64,000 bases of DNA, from assembly GCF_036263595.1 (NCBI RefSeq), contig NZ_DATAGQ010000205.1:1-64000 (forward strand), given 5' to 3'. Shown here piece by piece: positions 25,550 to 33,184 of the stretch; the first letter of the stretch is position 1; the number at the start of each line of letters is the position of its first letter. This DNA comes from Geminicoccus sp036263595 (GTDB lineage: Bacteria > Pseudomonadota > Alphaproteobacteria > Geminicoccales > Geminicoccaceae). The position numbers and the translations under genes are program-made. The notes beneath the pieces are model-generated. The model was not told the DNA's origin. It made no database searches and saw nothing but the letters and a program-made list of their open reading frames with translations.

Positions 25550-27125
25550 CACGATCGTGGTCGGTGCGGGCAGCGGCGGCTGCGTGGTGGCCGGCCGCCT
25601 GTCGGAGGATCCGGGCCGCAAGGTCCTGGTGCTGGAAGCGGGCCGTGCGGCGCCGCTGGCCTCCAAGATGCCGGCCATGTGGATCAGCATGGTGAACACG
25701 GAGGTGGACTGGGGCTACCACACCGTGCCGCAGCCGGGCTGCCGGATGCGCCGGATCTTCTGGCCGCGCGGCAAGATGGTCGGCGGGTCGGGTGCGCTCA
25801 ACGCGATGATCTATATCCGCGGGCTGCCGTCCGACTATGACGGCTGGGCCGCGCTGGGCGCCACCGGCTGGGCGTGGAAGGACGTGCTGCCGGTCTTCAA
25901 GAAGTCCGAGCACAACGAGCGGTTCGGCAACGACGAGCTGCATGGCTCGGGCGGTCCGCTCAACATCGCCGATGTGCCCTATATCGATGCCACCGAGAAG
26001 CTGTGGATGGAGGCCTGCCAGAACGCCGGCATCCCGCGCTGCGAGGACTTCAATGGCGTCAGCCAGGAAGGCGTCGGCTTCTTCCAGCTGTTCTGCAAGA
26101 ACGGCGAGCGGTTCGGCACGGCCAAGGCCTATCTGGAGCCGGCGCTGGAGCGGCCGAACCTGACGGTCGAGACGGGCGTTCTCACCACGCGGCTGATCAT
26201 CGAGAACGGCCGGGCGATCGGCGTCGAGTACCTGAAGAACGGCCGGCCGCACACGGCCCACGCCTCCTCGGAGGTCGTGCTGGCGTCCGGCTCGATCGGC
26301 TCGGCCCAGCTCCTGCTCCTGTCCGGCGTGGGCCCTGCGGACGAGCTGAAGGCGGTGGGCGTCCGCGTGGCTCACGACCTGCCGGGCGTCGGCAAGGACA
26401 TGCAGGACCACATCAACATCCCGACGACCTTCCACACCAAGGATGCCGTCGGCATCGGCGGCATGACCGGCGAGGAGATCCGGGCGGCCATCGACGAGTG
26501 GACGCAGAAGCGGACGGGCGCCATCACCAGCAACTGGGCGGCGGCCGGTGGCCATGTCCGCTCCCGGCCGGAAGTACTGGAGCCGGACCTGCAGTTCTAT
26601 GGCGTGATCGCGGCCAACCGCGACCATGCCCGCTATCTGTCATCGCGCCCGGGCATCACGCTGCATGCGACGCTGCAGCGGCCAAACAGCCGGGGCGAGC
26701 TGACCCTGCGCTCGGCCGATCCCTTGGAGCATCCGAACCTCGATCCTCGCTACTTCGTCTCCGACCCCACGGGCACGGACGTGACGACATTGGCCGAGGG
26801 CGTGAAGCTAAGCCGGCGGATCGCGGCAGCCTCACCGCTGGCTGACATCATCGACTGCGAGATCACGCCGTCTGCCGAGGCGCGGACCGATGCGGAACTG
26901 GCCGACTATGTGCGTGGACACTGCACCACGCTCTACCATCCCGCCTGCACCTGCCGGATGGGCACCGACGAGATGGCGGTGACCACGCCGGAGCTGAAGG
27001 TGCGGGGGATCGAGGGGCTGCGGGTGGCTGATGCCTCGGTGTTCCCGAAGATGGTGTCGGGCAACACCAATGCGCCGACCATCATGGTCGCGGAGCGCTG
27101 CGCGGAGTTCATCCGGCAGGGCTGA
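25542..27125 (+). CDS. GMC-family FAD oxidoreductase (choline/alcohol dehydrogenase-like)
   Basis: 527 residues. FAD-binding GAGSGG at 8-13, PRGKMVGGSGALNAMIYIRG (GMC signature 1) and LASGSIGSAQLLLLSGVGP (signature 2). The active-site pair is His466 in LYHPACTCRMGT and Asn510 in SGNTNAPT. It oxidises an alcohol to an aldehyde, as choline dehydrogenase does. I take the ATG at 25542, which has GGA nearby; ATG 25527 is also in frame. It is last gene of the amidase/LIV operon. A plausible scheme is import, amide hydrolysis and oxidation of the released amino alcohol, which is inference. Confidence 0.88.
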   Translation: MFDTIVVGAGSGGCVVAGRLSEDPGRKVLVLEAGRAAPLASKMPAMWISMVNTEVDWGYHTVPQPGCRMRRIFWPRGKMVGGSGALNAMIYIRGLPSDYDGWAALGATGWAWKDVLPVFKKSEHNERFGNDELHGSGGPLNIADVPYIDATEKLWMEACQNAGIPRCEDFNGVSQEGVGFFQLFCKNGERFGTAKAYLEPALERPNLTVETGVLTTRLIIENGRAIGVEYLKNGRPHTAHASSEVVLASGSIGSAQLLLLSGVGPADELKAVGVRVAHDLPGVGKDMQDHINIPTTFHTKDAVGIGGMTGEEIRAAIDEWTQKRTGAITSNWAAAGGHVRSRPEVLEPDLQFYGVIAANRDHARYLSSRPGITLHATLQRPNSRGELTLRSADPLEHPNLDPRYFVSDPTGTDVTTLAEGVKLSRRIAAASPLADIIDCEITPSAEARTDAELADYVRGHCTTLYHPACTCRMGTDEMAVTTPELKVRGIEGLRVADASVFPKMVSGNTNAPTIMVAERCAEFIRQG

Positions 27126-27175
27126 AGCGCGTAGAAAATTTGCTAACCCGTTGATCTTCCTGAGCTGCTCGGGTT

Positions 27176-27251
27176 CGTTCATGCGATAGCAAGCTTTGCA
27201 TGCGCAAACCCCGCAGCGCGTGCAGCGGGACCGCGCACTATCGCATGAACG
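27176..27251. repeat. Long inverted repeat with two internal hairpins (three-way-junction-like)
   Basis: A perfect 14-bp inverted repeat (27176-27189 with 27238-27251, arms CGTTCATGCGATAG and its complement) encloses two further stem-loops: TTTGC/GCAAA (27195-27199 with 27204-27208) and CCCGC/GCGGG (27210-27214 with 27225-27229). It fills the gap between the GMC oxidoreductase stop and the convergent TM2 stop, so it could act as a bidirectional terminator, though no T-tract follows. No second copy was noticed in the window. Confidence 0.7.
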
Positions 27252-27273
27252 GCGTGGTACGCGCCTGCGGCGC

Positions 27274-27495
27274 CTAGACGCTGCGCCGTTCGAAATCCCG
27301 CTGCATGTTGGACATGAGCACGAGGTTGCGCAGGCGGAACAGGTCGATCAGCTGGCCGATGCCGAGCAGGCCGAAGGTGAACAGCCAGAGCAGGCCGGTC
27401 CAGATGAAGCCCAGGTAGAAGCGGTGGATGCCGCAAAAGCCGAAGATGCAGAGCAGCCAGAGCCAGAACGAGGTTCCCACGGACTTCACACTCAT
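27274..27495 (-). CDS. TM2 domain-containing small membrane protein
   Basis: 73 residues. Two hydrophobic helices around the conserved turn (WLLCIFGFCGIHRFYLGFIWTGLLWLFTFGLLGIGQLIDLFRL) identify a TM2 domain, followed by a short charged tail. The ATG at 27495 has GGAG 8 nt upstream; a longer in-frame leader to 27597 is unconserved. TM2 proteins have no firmly known bacterial function. It is flanked by the inverted-repeat structure on one side and a LysR gene on the other. Confidence 0.85.
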   Translation of the reverse strand: MSVKSVGTSFWLWLLCIFGFCGIHRFYLGFIWTGLLWLFTFGLLGIGQLIDLFRLRNLVLMSNMQRDFERRSV

Positions 27496-27602
27496 CAAGC
27501 AGGCTCCAGCAGACAGTTCGTCACGACAAGGCGGCCGAAGGAAAACACGTCCGGCCACCTTCTCTCCTGCATGTAGGAAGCCTACCGCATTTCCCAACGG
27601 GC

Positions 27603-28466
27603 TCAGGACATAGGCCGGCCGATCTGGCGGAAGGCGGCGCGCAGGGTGTCACGCATCGGTGCTGGCAGGCGGGTATGCATCACGACGCGGCTGGCCGGCA
27701 TGACGGGCAGGTCGTCCAGCACCGCGCAGCGGGAAGGGACGTGGGTGCGGCCGACGGCGGTCACACCCAGGCCTGCCTCCACCGCTGCCTGAAGGGCAGT
27801 GACCGAGCCGCCCTGGAACACGATGCGCCAGGGCAGACCCCGCTCGTCGAGCGCACGGGTCATGGCGGCCTTCACGTCGCACTGGCCACGCAGGGCCACG
27901 AGGTCGACCGGGCGGTTCACGCGTTCCGCAAGGCGATCCGCGGCGATCCACACCAGCGGCTCCTCATAGAGATGAATGCCGTCGCGCCGGTCGGCGTCCT
28001 GGCGGACGATGGCGGCATCGGCTGCGCCCACATCATAGGCGGCCATCATGTCGGCGGACGTGCCGACCACCACGTCGGGGACAAGGCGGGGCTGGGCGTT
28101 GCGCAGGCTCTGCAGGGCGGAGGGCAGCCGGCCCGCCGTGGCATGGTCGCTGACCGCGAGGCGCAGGGTCGGCTCGTCCGCGGCAAGATCGTCCATCGCC
28201 GCCAGCGCCTCGTCATGCGTGCCGACGATCCGCCTGGCCCAGGGGAGGAAGAGCCTGCCGTCCTCGGTGAGCGCCACCGCGCGCGGCGTGCGCGCGAGAA
28301 GGCGCTTGCCCAACTGATGCTCCAGCTTGGCCACGCGGACGCTGATGGCGGACTGGGTGGCGGCCAGGCACTCGCCGGCTGCCGTGAAGCTCCGCAGGTC
28401 GGCCGCAGCGATGAAGGAGCGGATCTGGTCGAGGTCGAGGTTGCGCATGAGCATGATGATGAACAA
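27603..28466 (-). CDS. LysR-family transcriptional regulator
   Basis: 287 residues: N-terminal HTH (LDLDQIRSFIAAADLRSFTAAGECLAATQSAISVRVAKLEHQLG) and an effector domain beginning LRLAVSDHATAG. Met1, Met5 and Met7 (28466, 28454, 28448) are all possible starts. It is divergent from the tautomerase gene and probably controls it. Confidence 0.88.
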   Translation of the reverse strand: MFIIMLMRNLDLDQIRSFIAAADLRSFTAAGECLAATQSAISVRVAKLEHQLGKRLLARTPRAVALTEDGRLFLPWARRIVGTHDEALAAMDDLAADEPTLRLAVSDHATAGRLPSALQSLRNAQPRLVPDVVVGTSADMMAAYDVGAADAAIVRQDADRRDGIHLYEEPLVWIAADRLAERVNRPVDLVALRGQCDVKAAMTRALDERGLPWRIVFQGGSVTALQAAVEAGLGVTAVGRTHVPSRCAVLDDLPVMPASRVVMHTRLPAPMRDTLRAAFRQIGRPMS

Positions 28467-28480
28467 GCATCACAGAGAGC

Positions 28481-28498
28481 TCAAGCATTCGCTTCTGA
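28481..28498. promoter_or_regulatory. Imperfect dyad, candidate LysR operator
   Basis: TCAAGCATTCGCTTCTGA is an interrupted dyad (TCAAGC / GCTT-TGA) between the divergent LysR (start 28466) and tautomerase (start 28551) genes, the usual position of a LysR box. Evidence is positional plus symmetry only. Confidence 0.3.
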
Positions 28499-28550
28499 TA
28501 TGATAGCTGCCCGAGCATGCTTCTCCCGGGAACCAGCCGAGGAGGCCATC

Positions 28551-28976
28551 ATGCCCATCATCACGATCAAGCTCGCTGCGCTTCGTCCGGTCGAGAACGT
28601 GGAACGCCAGGTGGCGGCCGACATCGTGCGGCTGTCGACCGACATCCTGCGCAAGAAGCCGGAGCTCACGGCGGTGGTCGTCGAGCGCGTCGATCCCGGC
28701 ACATGGTTTGCCGGCGGTGCGTCCCTTGCCGAGCAGAAGGCATCCAGCTTCTGGCTGGAGATCAAGGTCGTGGATGGGACGAACACGAAGGACGAAAAGG
28801 AAGCCTTCGTGGCTGCCGTCTTCAGCCGGATGAGGGACCTGCTCGGTGATCTCCACCATGAAAGCTATGTGCACGTGCACGAGGTATCCGCCGATGCCTA
28901 TGGCTTTGGAGGCCTCACCCAGGAACGGCGCTACATCGAGGGGAAGCTCGGACTGCCGGCGCGTGCTGCCGCCTGA
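28551..28976 (+). CDS. Tautomerase-superfamily protein (4-oxalocrotonate tautomerase-like)
   Basis: 141 residues starting MPIITIKLAALRP, so Pro2 becomes the N-terminal catalytic proline after Met removal, the hallmark of the superfamily. GGAG 8 nt upstream of the ATG fixes the start. It is twice the size of a 4-OT monomer, with a second beta-alpha half (SFWLEIKVVDGTNTKDEKEAFVAAVFSRM) lacking its own proline. Substrate unknown; family members act on keto-enol acids. Divergent from a LysR gene. Confidence 0.78.
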   Translation: MPIITIKLAALRPVENVERQVAADIVRLSTDILRKKPELTAVVVERVDPGTWFAGGASLAEQKASSFWLEIKVVDGTNTKDEKEAFVAAVFSRMRDLLGDLHHESYVHVHEVSADAYGFGGLTQERRYIEGKLGLPARAAA

Positions 28977-29041
28977 ACGGCCGGGACCCGTTGACCCCCT
29001 GGCGCCCAGCCGCCAACAAGGCTGAAACAGGGGGTACGTCG

Positions 29042-30058
29042 ATGCGTGATGGCAGGTTCGGCTTCGGTCTGATCGGGGCGAGCACGATCTCGCGGGAGCG
29101 CATGATCGGCGCCATGAACGAGAGCGGCGTGGCCCTGCCGGTGGCGGTCTACAGCCGGGACATGGCGAGAGGACGCGCGTTCGCCGACGAGATGGGCATT
29201 CCCAAGGCCTATGACCGGCTGGACGCAATGCTGGCCGACCCGGCCATCGACGGGGTCTATGTCGCCAGCACCAACGAGCGGCACCATCGCGAGGTGCTGG
29301 CCTGTGCTGCCGCCGGCAAGCACGTGCTCTGCGACAAGCCGCTCGCGATGAGCGTGGAGGAAGCGCAGGACATGGTGCGGGCCTGTCGCGAGGCTGGCGT
29401 CGTGTTCGGCACCAACCACCACATGCGCTGCGGCGCGCACCACATCGCGATGCGCGACATCGTGCGGGAGGGAAAGCTCGGCGAGCTCGTGGCCATCCGG
29501 GTCGTGCACGGGGCGCTGCTGCCGGCCCACCTGCAGACCTGGCGGATCAACGATCCCTCGGCCGGGGCAGGTGCCATCATGGATCTGGCGGTCCATGACG
29601 CCGACATCGTGCGCTTCCTGACCGGCGACGAGATCGTCGAGGTCGGTGCCATGAGCGCCAACAGCGGCATGGGCACGGATAAGGTCGAGGATACCGCGCT
29701 CGGGATCTTCCGCACCGAGCGGGGCACGCTTGGGCATATCCACAACGTGTTCAACACCCCCTTCAACCGCGGCTCGATCGAGATCCACGGGACCAGGGGC
29801 TCGCTCTATGCCCAGGACAATATGGGCCAGTCGCCCGCGGGCACGCTCAGGCTGCGCGATGCGGACGGCGAGCGGGAGGTGCCGCTCGTGCACGAGGAAC
29901 TCTATGGGCGGATGATCAAGAGCTTCGTGGCGGCAGCGCGCGGCGAGGGCGAGGTCGCCTGCAGCGGCGAGGACGGCGCGCGTTCGCTTGCCGTGGCGCT
30001 CGCCATGCTGGAAAGTGCCGGATCGAAGAAGATGGTTGCCGTGCCGAAGGTCGGCTAG
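29042..30058 (+). CDS. Gfo/Idh/MocA-family NAD(P)-dependent oxidoreductase
   Basis: 338 residues. Rossmann start FGFGLIGASTIS, then GVYVASTNERHHREVLACAAAGKHVLCDKPLAMSVEEA; the CDKP motif carries the family's catalytic Lys. The C-terminal substrate domain contains MDLAVHDADIVRFLTG. Such enzymes oxidise or reduce sugars, inositols and related compounds. The ATG at 29042 opens the conserved region; the frame starts at 28991 without homology. The TPR gene follows after 14 nt and may be co-transcribed. Substrate unknown. Confidence 0.87.
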   Translation: MRDGRFGFGLIGASTISRERMIGAMNESGVALPVAVYSRDMARGRAFADEMGIPKAYDRLDAMLADPAIDGVYVASTNERHHREVLACAAAGKHVLCDKPLAMSVEEAQDMVRACREAGVVFGTNHHMRCGAHHIAMRDIVREGKLGELVAIRVVHGALLPAHLQTWRINDPSAGAGAIMDLAVHDADIVRFLTGDEIVEVGAMSANSGMGTDKVEDTALGIFRTERGTLGHIHNVFNTPFNRGSIEIHGTRGSLYAQDNMGQSPAGTLRLRDADGEREVPLVHEELYGRMIKSFVAAARGEGEVACSGEDGARSLAVALAMLESAGSKKMVAVPKVG

Positions 30059-30072
30059 CGAAGGGGTGGGGC

Positions 30073-31449
30073 ATGTTCCTGGACTGGCGTGGGCAGGAGG
30101 TCACCGCCTCCAGCGCAGCGACGGTAGAGGGGATCGACGCCTTCGCCGTGAACTTCCTGGCCTACGAGAACGGGGCCGGGAAGGTGCTCAAAGCGGCGGA
30201 CGAGGATCCGGACAGCACGCTCGCCAATGCCTATGCGGCGATGCTCTGGATGTTCATGGAGCGGGCCGATGCGCCGACCAAGGCCCGGCCCTATCTCGCC
30301 CGGGCGCAAAAGGCGGCCAGGCTCGCCAACGAGCGCGAGCGGATGGTGCTGGGGGCGGTCGAGGCTTGGGTGGATGGCGACGTCCCGCGCGCGATCCGGG
30401 TGGGCGAGGAGCTGCTGGACCGCTACCCGCGCGAGATGGCGATCGCGAAGGCCTGCCAGTACCATCATTTCAACCTGGGCGACCCGCCCGGCATGCTGCG
30501 GGTGGCGCACAAGGTCATGGGCGAGAATGCGGACCTCCCCTGGACCCATGGTCTGGCCGCGTTTGCCTACGAGCAGAGCCACATGCTGGCGGACGCGGAG
30601 CGTTGCGCGCGCCAGGCGATCGCGATCAGGCGCAAGGAGCCATGGGCGCATCATGCGCTGGCGCACGTATTCCTGACCCAGGGGCGGACAGGCGAGGCGC
30701 GGGCCTTCCTGGAGGACGTGAAGGAAAGCTGGACGAACCTGAACTCGTTCATGTTCACCCATGCCTGGTGGCATTTCTCGCTGGTGCTGATCGACCAGGG
30801 CGAGACCGACCGGATCCTGTCCTTCTACGACCAGAACATCTGGGGGGTGTGGAAGGAATACTCGCAGGATCAGATCGGCGCGGTATCGCTCCTGTCGCGG
30901 CTGGAGATGGTCGGGGTGGATGTTGGCGACCGCTGGCAGGACCTCGGCAACTACCTGGCCACGCGCGTCCACGACCATGTGCAGCCCTTCCTGAGCATGC
31001 AGTATCTCTATGGCCTGGCGCGGGCAGGGCGGCCGGAGGCGGATGCGATGATGGCGAGCATCCGCGAGCATGCGCGGACCTGCCCCGTGTTCGCGCGGCC
31101 GGCCTGGAGCGAGGTGGCGGTGCCGGCCTGCGAGGGGCTGCTTGCTCATGCGCGCGGGGACGGCGAGACGACGGTGCGCAAGATGGGCATCGCCCTGCCG
31201 CGCCTGACCGAGATCGGCGGCAGTCATGCCCAGCGCGGTTTGTTCGAGCAGGTGATGCTGGACGCGTTGATCCGCACGGGGCGCTACGTGGCGGCCCAGC
31301 AGATCCTGGAGCAGATGCGCGGAGCCTACCCGGACAGCAGGCCGCTCTATCCGAAGCTGGAGGACATCTATGTGCGACTGGGCCTGCCGGAAGAGGCGGC
31401 CCGCATCGCGGCTGCGGCGAAGGCCCGCGGGATCAGGGGCTACGCCTGA
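30073..31449 (+). CDS. TPR-containing protein (TTC38-like)
   Basis: 458 residues built of helical tetratricopeptide-like repeats with the layout of the TTC38 family (DEDPDSTLANAYAAMLWMF near the start, HGLAAFAYEQSHMLADAERCARQAIAI in the middle, RLGLPEEAARIAAAAKARG at the end). No signal peptide or catalytic motif is seen. TPR arrays hold protein partners; the role is unknown. It lies 14 nt after the Gfo/Idh/MocA gene. Confidence 0.8.
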   Translation: MFLDWRGQEVTASSAATVEGIDAFAVNFLAYENGAGKVLKAADEDPDSTLANAYAAMLWMFMERADAPTKARPYLARAQKAARLANERERMVLGAVEAWVDGDVPRAIRVGEELLDRYPREMAIAKACQYHHFNLGDPPGMLRVAHKVMGENADLPWTHGLAAFAYEQSHMLADAERCARQAIAIRRKEPWAHHALAHVFLTQGRTGEARAFLEDVKESWTNLNSFMFTHAWWHFSLVLIDQGETDRILSFYDQNIWGVWKEYSQDQIGAVSLLSRLEMVGVDVGDRWQDLGNYLATRVHDHVQPFLSMQYLYGLARAGRPEADAMMASIREHARTCPVFARPAWSEVAVPACEGLLAHARGDGETTVRKMGIALPRLTEIGGSHAQRGLFEQVMLDALIRTGRYVAAQQILEQMRGAYPDSRPLYPKLEDIYVRLGLPEEAARIAAAAKARGIRGYA

Positions 31450-31494
31450 TCGAACGGAACCACGAATCCAGCCCCCATACGAACCGGTGTCCGC

Positions 31495-32121
31495 TTGCCT
31501 CGTAAGGCCGTGATCGGCCCGGTCCCGACGACCGGCGACACCAGGACACCGTCCCAACCGTTGTCAGAGCCTGCACCACGGGAGAAGCGGGTGTCGGCTG
31601 TTCCATCCTTGGCGCGTGACGGCCAGGCCAAGCCGGTCAAGAAGCCGGCGGCCAAGAAGTCGGCCATGGCGCAGCACCGGCCGAAGAAGGTCCGCCAGGT
31701 TCAAGCGCGCCGCCAGTTCGGCGTGCTGGCGCTGCGGCAGCGCGGCAATGCGGTGTCGGTGATGCTGGTGACCTCGCGAGGGACAAGGCGCTGGATCATT
31801 CCCAAGGGCAATCCGGAGAAGGGCAAGACCGGCGCCGAGGTCGCGGCGATCGAGGCCTTCGAGGAGGCGGGCCTGCTGGGCGAGGTCTGGAACAAGCCGA
31901 TCGGCCATTACCTGGCACCCAAGCACCTGACGTCCGGCAAGATCGTGCAGTGCGCGATCGAGGTCTATCGGATGGATGTCGAGGAGGTGCTGGACGACTG
32001 GCCGGAAAAGGGCCAGCGCGCGCGGGGATGGTATGCGCTCGACGAGGCCGCGATGCTGGTCGGCGAAGGGGGCCTCGTTGCCCTCATCCTGGAACTGAAC
32101 GCCCAGCTCATCCGGGGCTGA
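31495..32121 (+). CDS. Nudix hydrolase paralogue with basic N-terminal extension
   Basis: 208 residues. The C-terminal 140 are a close relative of the Nudix protein at 16317-16760 (both have TSRGTRRWIIPKG and DWPEKGQR). The box reads PKGNPEKGKTGAEVAAIEAFEEAGLLG, with the first box Glu replaced by Lys and the Arg by Ile, while the EAFEEAG metal-binding core is kept. The N-terminal 70 residues are Lys/Arg/Pro/Ala-rich (AKPVKKPAAKKSAMAQHRPKK), resembling nucleic-acid-binding tails. The start is TTG at 31495; a GTG at 31591 would remove part of the tail. Confidence 0.8.
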   Translation: MPRKAVIGPVPTTGDTRTPSQPLSEPAPREKRVSAVPSLARDGQAKPVKKPAAKKSAMAQHRPKKVRQVQARRQFGVLALRQRGNAVSVMLVTSRGTRRWIIPKGNPEKGKTGAEVAAIEAFEEAGLLGEVWNKPIGHYLAPKHLTSGKIVQCAIEVYRMDVEEVLDDWPEKGQRARGWYALDEAAMLVGEGGLVALILELNAQLIRG

Positions 32122-32206
32122 CGTCACCGCTCTGTCACACGAGACGCCTAGGAGCCGCACCTACCGGAGCGGCGTTATGCCGGTCGAGTGTCCACGGAAG
32201 AGCGAG

Positions 32207-33184
32207 ATGATCCGTCCTATCATGGCAGCGGCGCTGGCAGGCGCCTTGCTGACGAGCCAGGCTTTCGCCGCGGAAGGCAGCCTGGTCCTCTACACCAGCC
32301 AGCCGCAGACCGACGCGCAGCAGACGATCGACGCGTTCAAGGCGGAGCATCCCGACGTCGAGATCAGTTTCGTGCGCGACGGCACGCCGAAGATCATGGC
32401 GAAGCTGCGGGCCGAGCTGGAAGCGGGAGCGCCGCAGGCCGACCTGCTCCTGATCGCCGATGCGGTCACCATGGAGGGGCTGAAGCGGGACGGGGTGCTG
32501 ATGGCCCATGAGGGTGCAGACGTCTCGGCCTACCCGGCCGGCATCCACGACCCGGCCAAGTTCTGGTTCGCGACCAAGCTCATCACGACCGGCATCGTCT
32601 ACAACACGGGCGCCCCTTTCGTGCCGGCCTCCTGGCAGGACCTCCTCAAGCCGGAGGCCAAGGGGCTGATCGCGATGCCGAGCCCGCTCTCGTCGGGTGC
32701 CGCACTGATCCACACCGTGACGCTCACCTCCAACCTGCCAGACGGCTGGGGCTATTACGAGGGGCTGGCTGAGAACGATGCGCTAGCCGAGGGTGCCAAT
32801 GGCGGGGTGCTCAAGGCCGTGGCGGGCGGCGAGAAGCTGTTCGGCATGATCGTCGACTTCATGCCGATCCGCGAGCAGGCCAAGGGCGCGCCCGTCGCCT
32901 TCGTGTTCCCGCAGGAAGGCGTGTCGGCCGTGACCGAGCCGGTGGCGATCCTGAAGACCACGCAGAACCCCGAGGCCGCCAAGGCCTTCGTGGACTTCCT
33001 CCTGTCGACGAAGGGCCAGGAGCTGGCGTCGGCCCAGGGCTACATGCCGGCCGATCCGACGGTGGCGCTGCCGGCCGGCTATCCTGCCCGCGAGACGATC
33101 AAGGTGCTGCCGTTCGATCCTGCCGCTGCCCTTGCGGCCGAGAACGAGAACCGCGCCCGGTTCGAGAAGATCTTCCAGCAGTGA
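32207..33184 (+). CDS. Periplasmic solute-binding protein, iron(III)/phosphonate type
   Basis: 325 residues with a Sec signal peptide (MIRPIMAAALAGALLTSQAFA). The mature start EGSLVLYTSQPQTDAQQTIDAFKAEHPDVEI and the later VSAVTEPVAILKTTQNPEAAKAFVDFLLS are typical of FbpA/AfuA- and 2-aminoethylphosphonate-type receptors. The ATG at 32207 lies just after AGAGCGAG; a longer in-frame leader (32177) would spoil the signal peptide. Its stop overlaps the GTG of the permease gene (GTGA). Ligand undetermined between ferric iron and a phosphonate-like anion. Confidence 0.85.
   Translation: MIRPIMAAALAGALLTSQAFAAEGSLVLYTSQPQTDAQQTIDAFKAEHPDVEISFVRDGTPKIMAKLRAELEAGAPQADLLLIADAVTMEGLKRDGVLMAHEGADVSAYPAGIHDPAKFWFATKLITTGIVYNTGAPFVPASWQDLLKPEAKGLIAMPSPLSSGAALIHTVTLTSNLPDGWGYYEGLAENDALAEGANGGVLKAVAGGEKLFGMIVDFMPIREQAKGAPVAFVFPQEGVSAVTEPVAILKTTQNPEAAKAFVDFLLSTKGQELASAQGYMPADPTVALPAGYPARETIKVLPFDPAAALAAENENRARFEKIFQQ

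Noticed and set aside
28971..29045. Possible extra small gene between tautomerase and Gfo/Idh/MocA genes
   Set aside because: Too short, no ribosome site, only the leader of the downstream frame.
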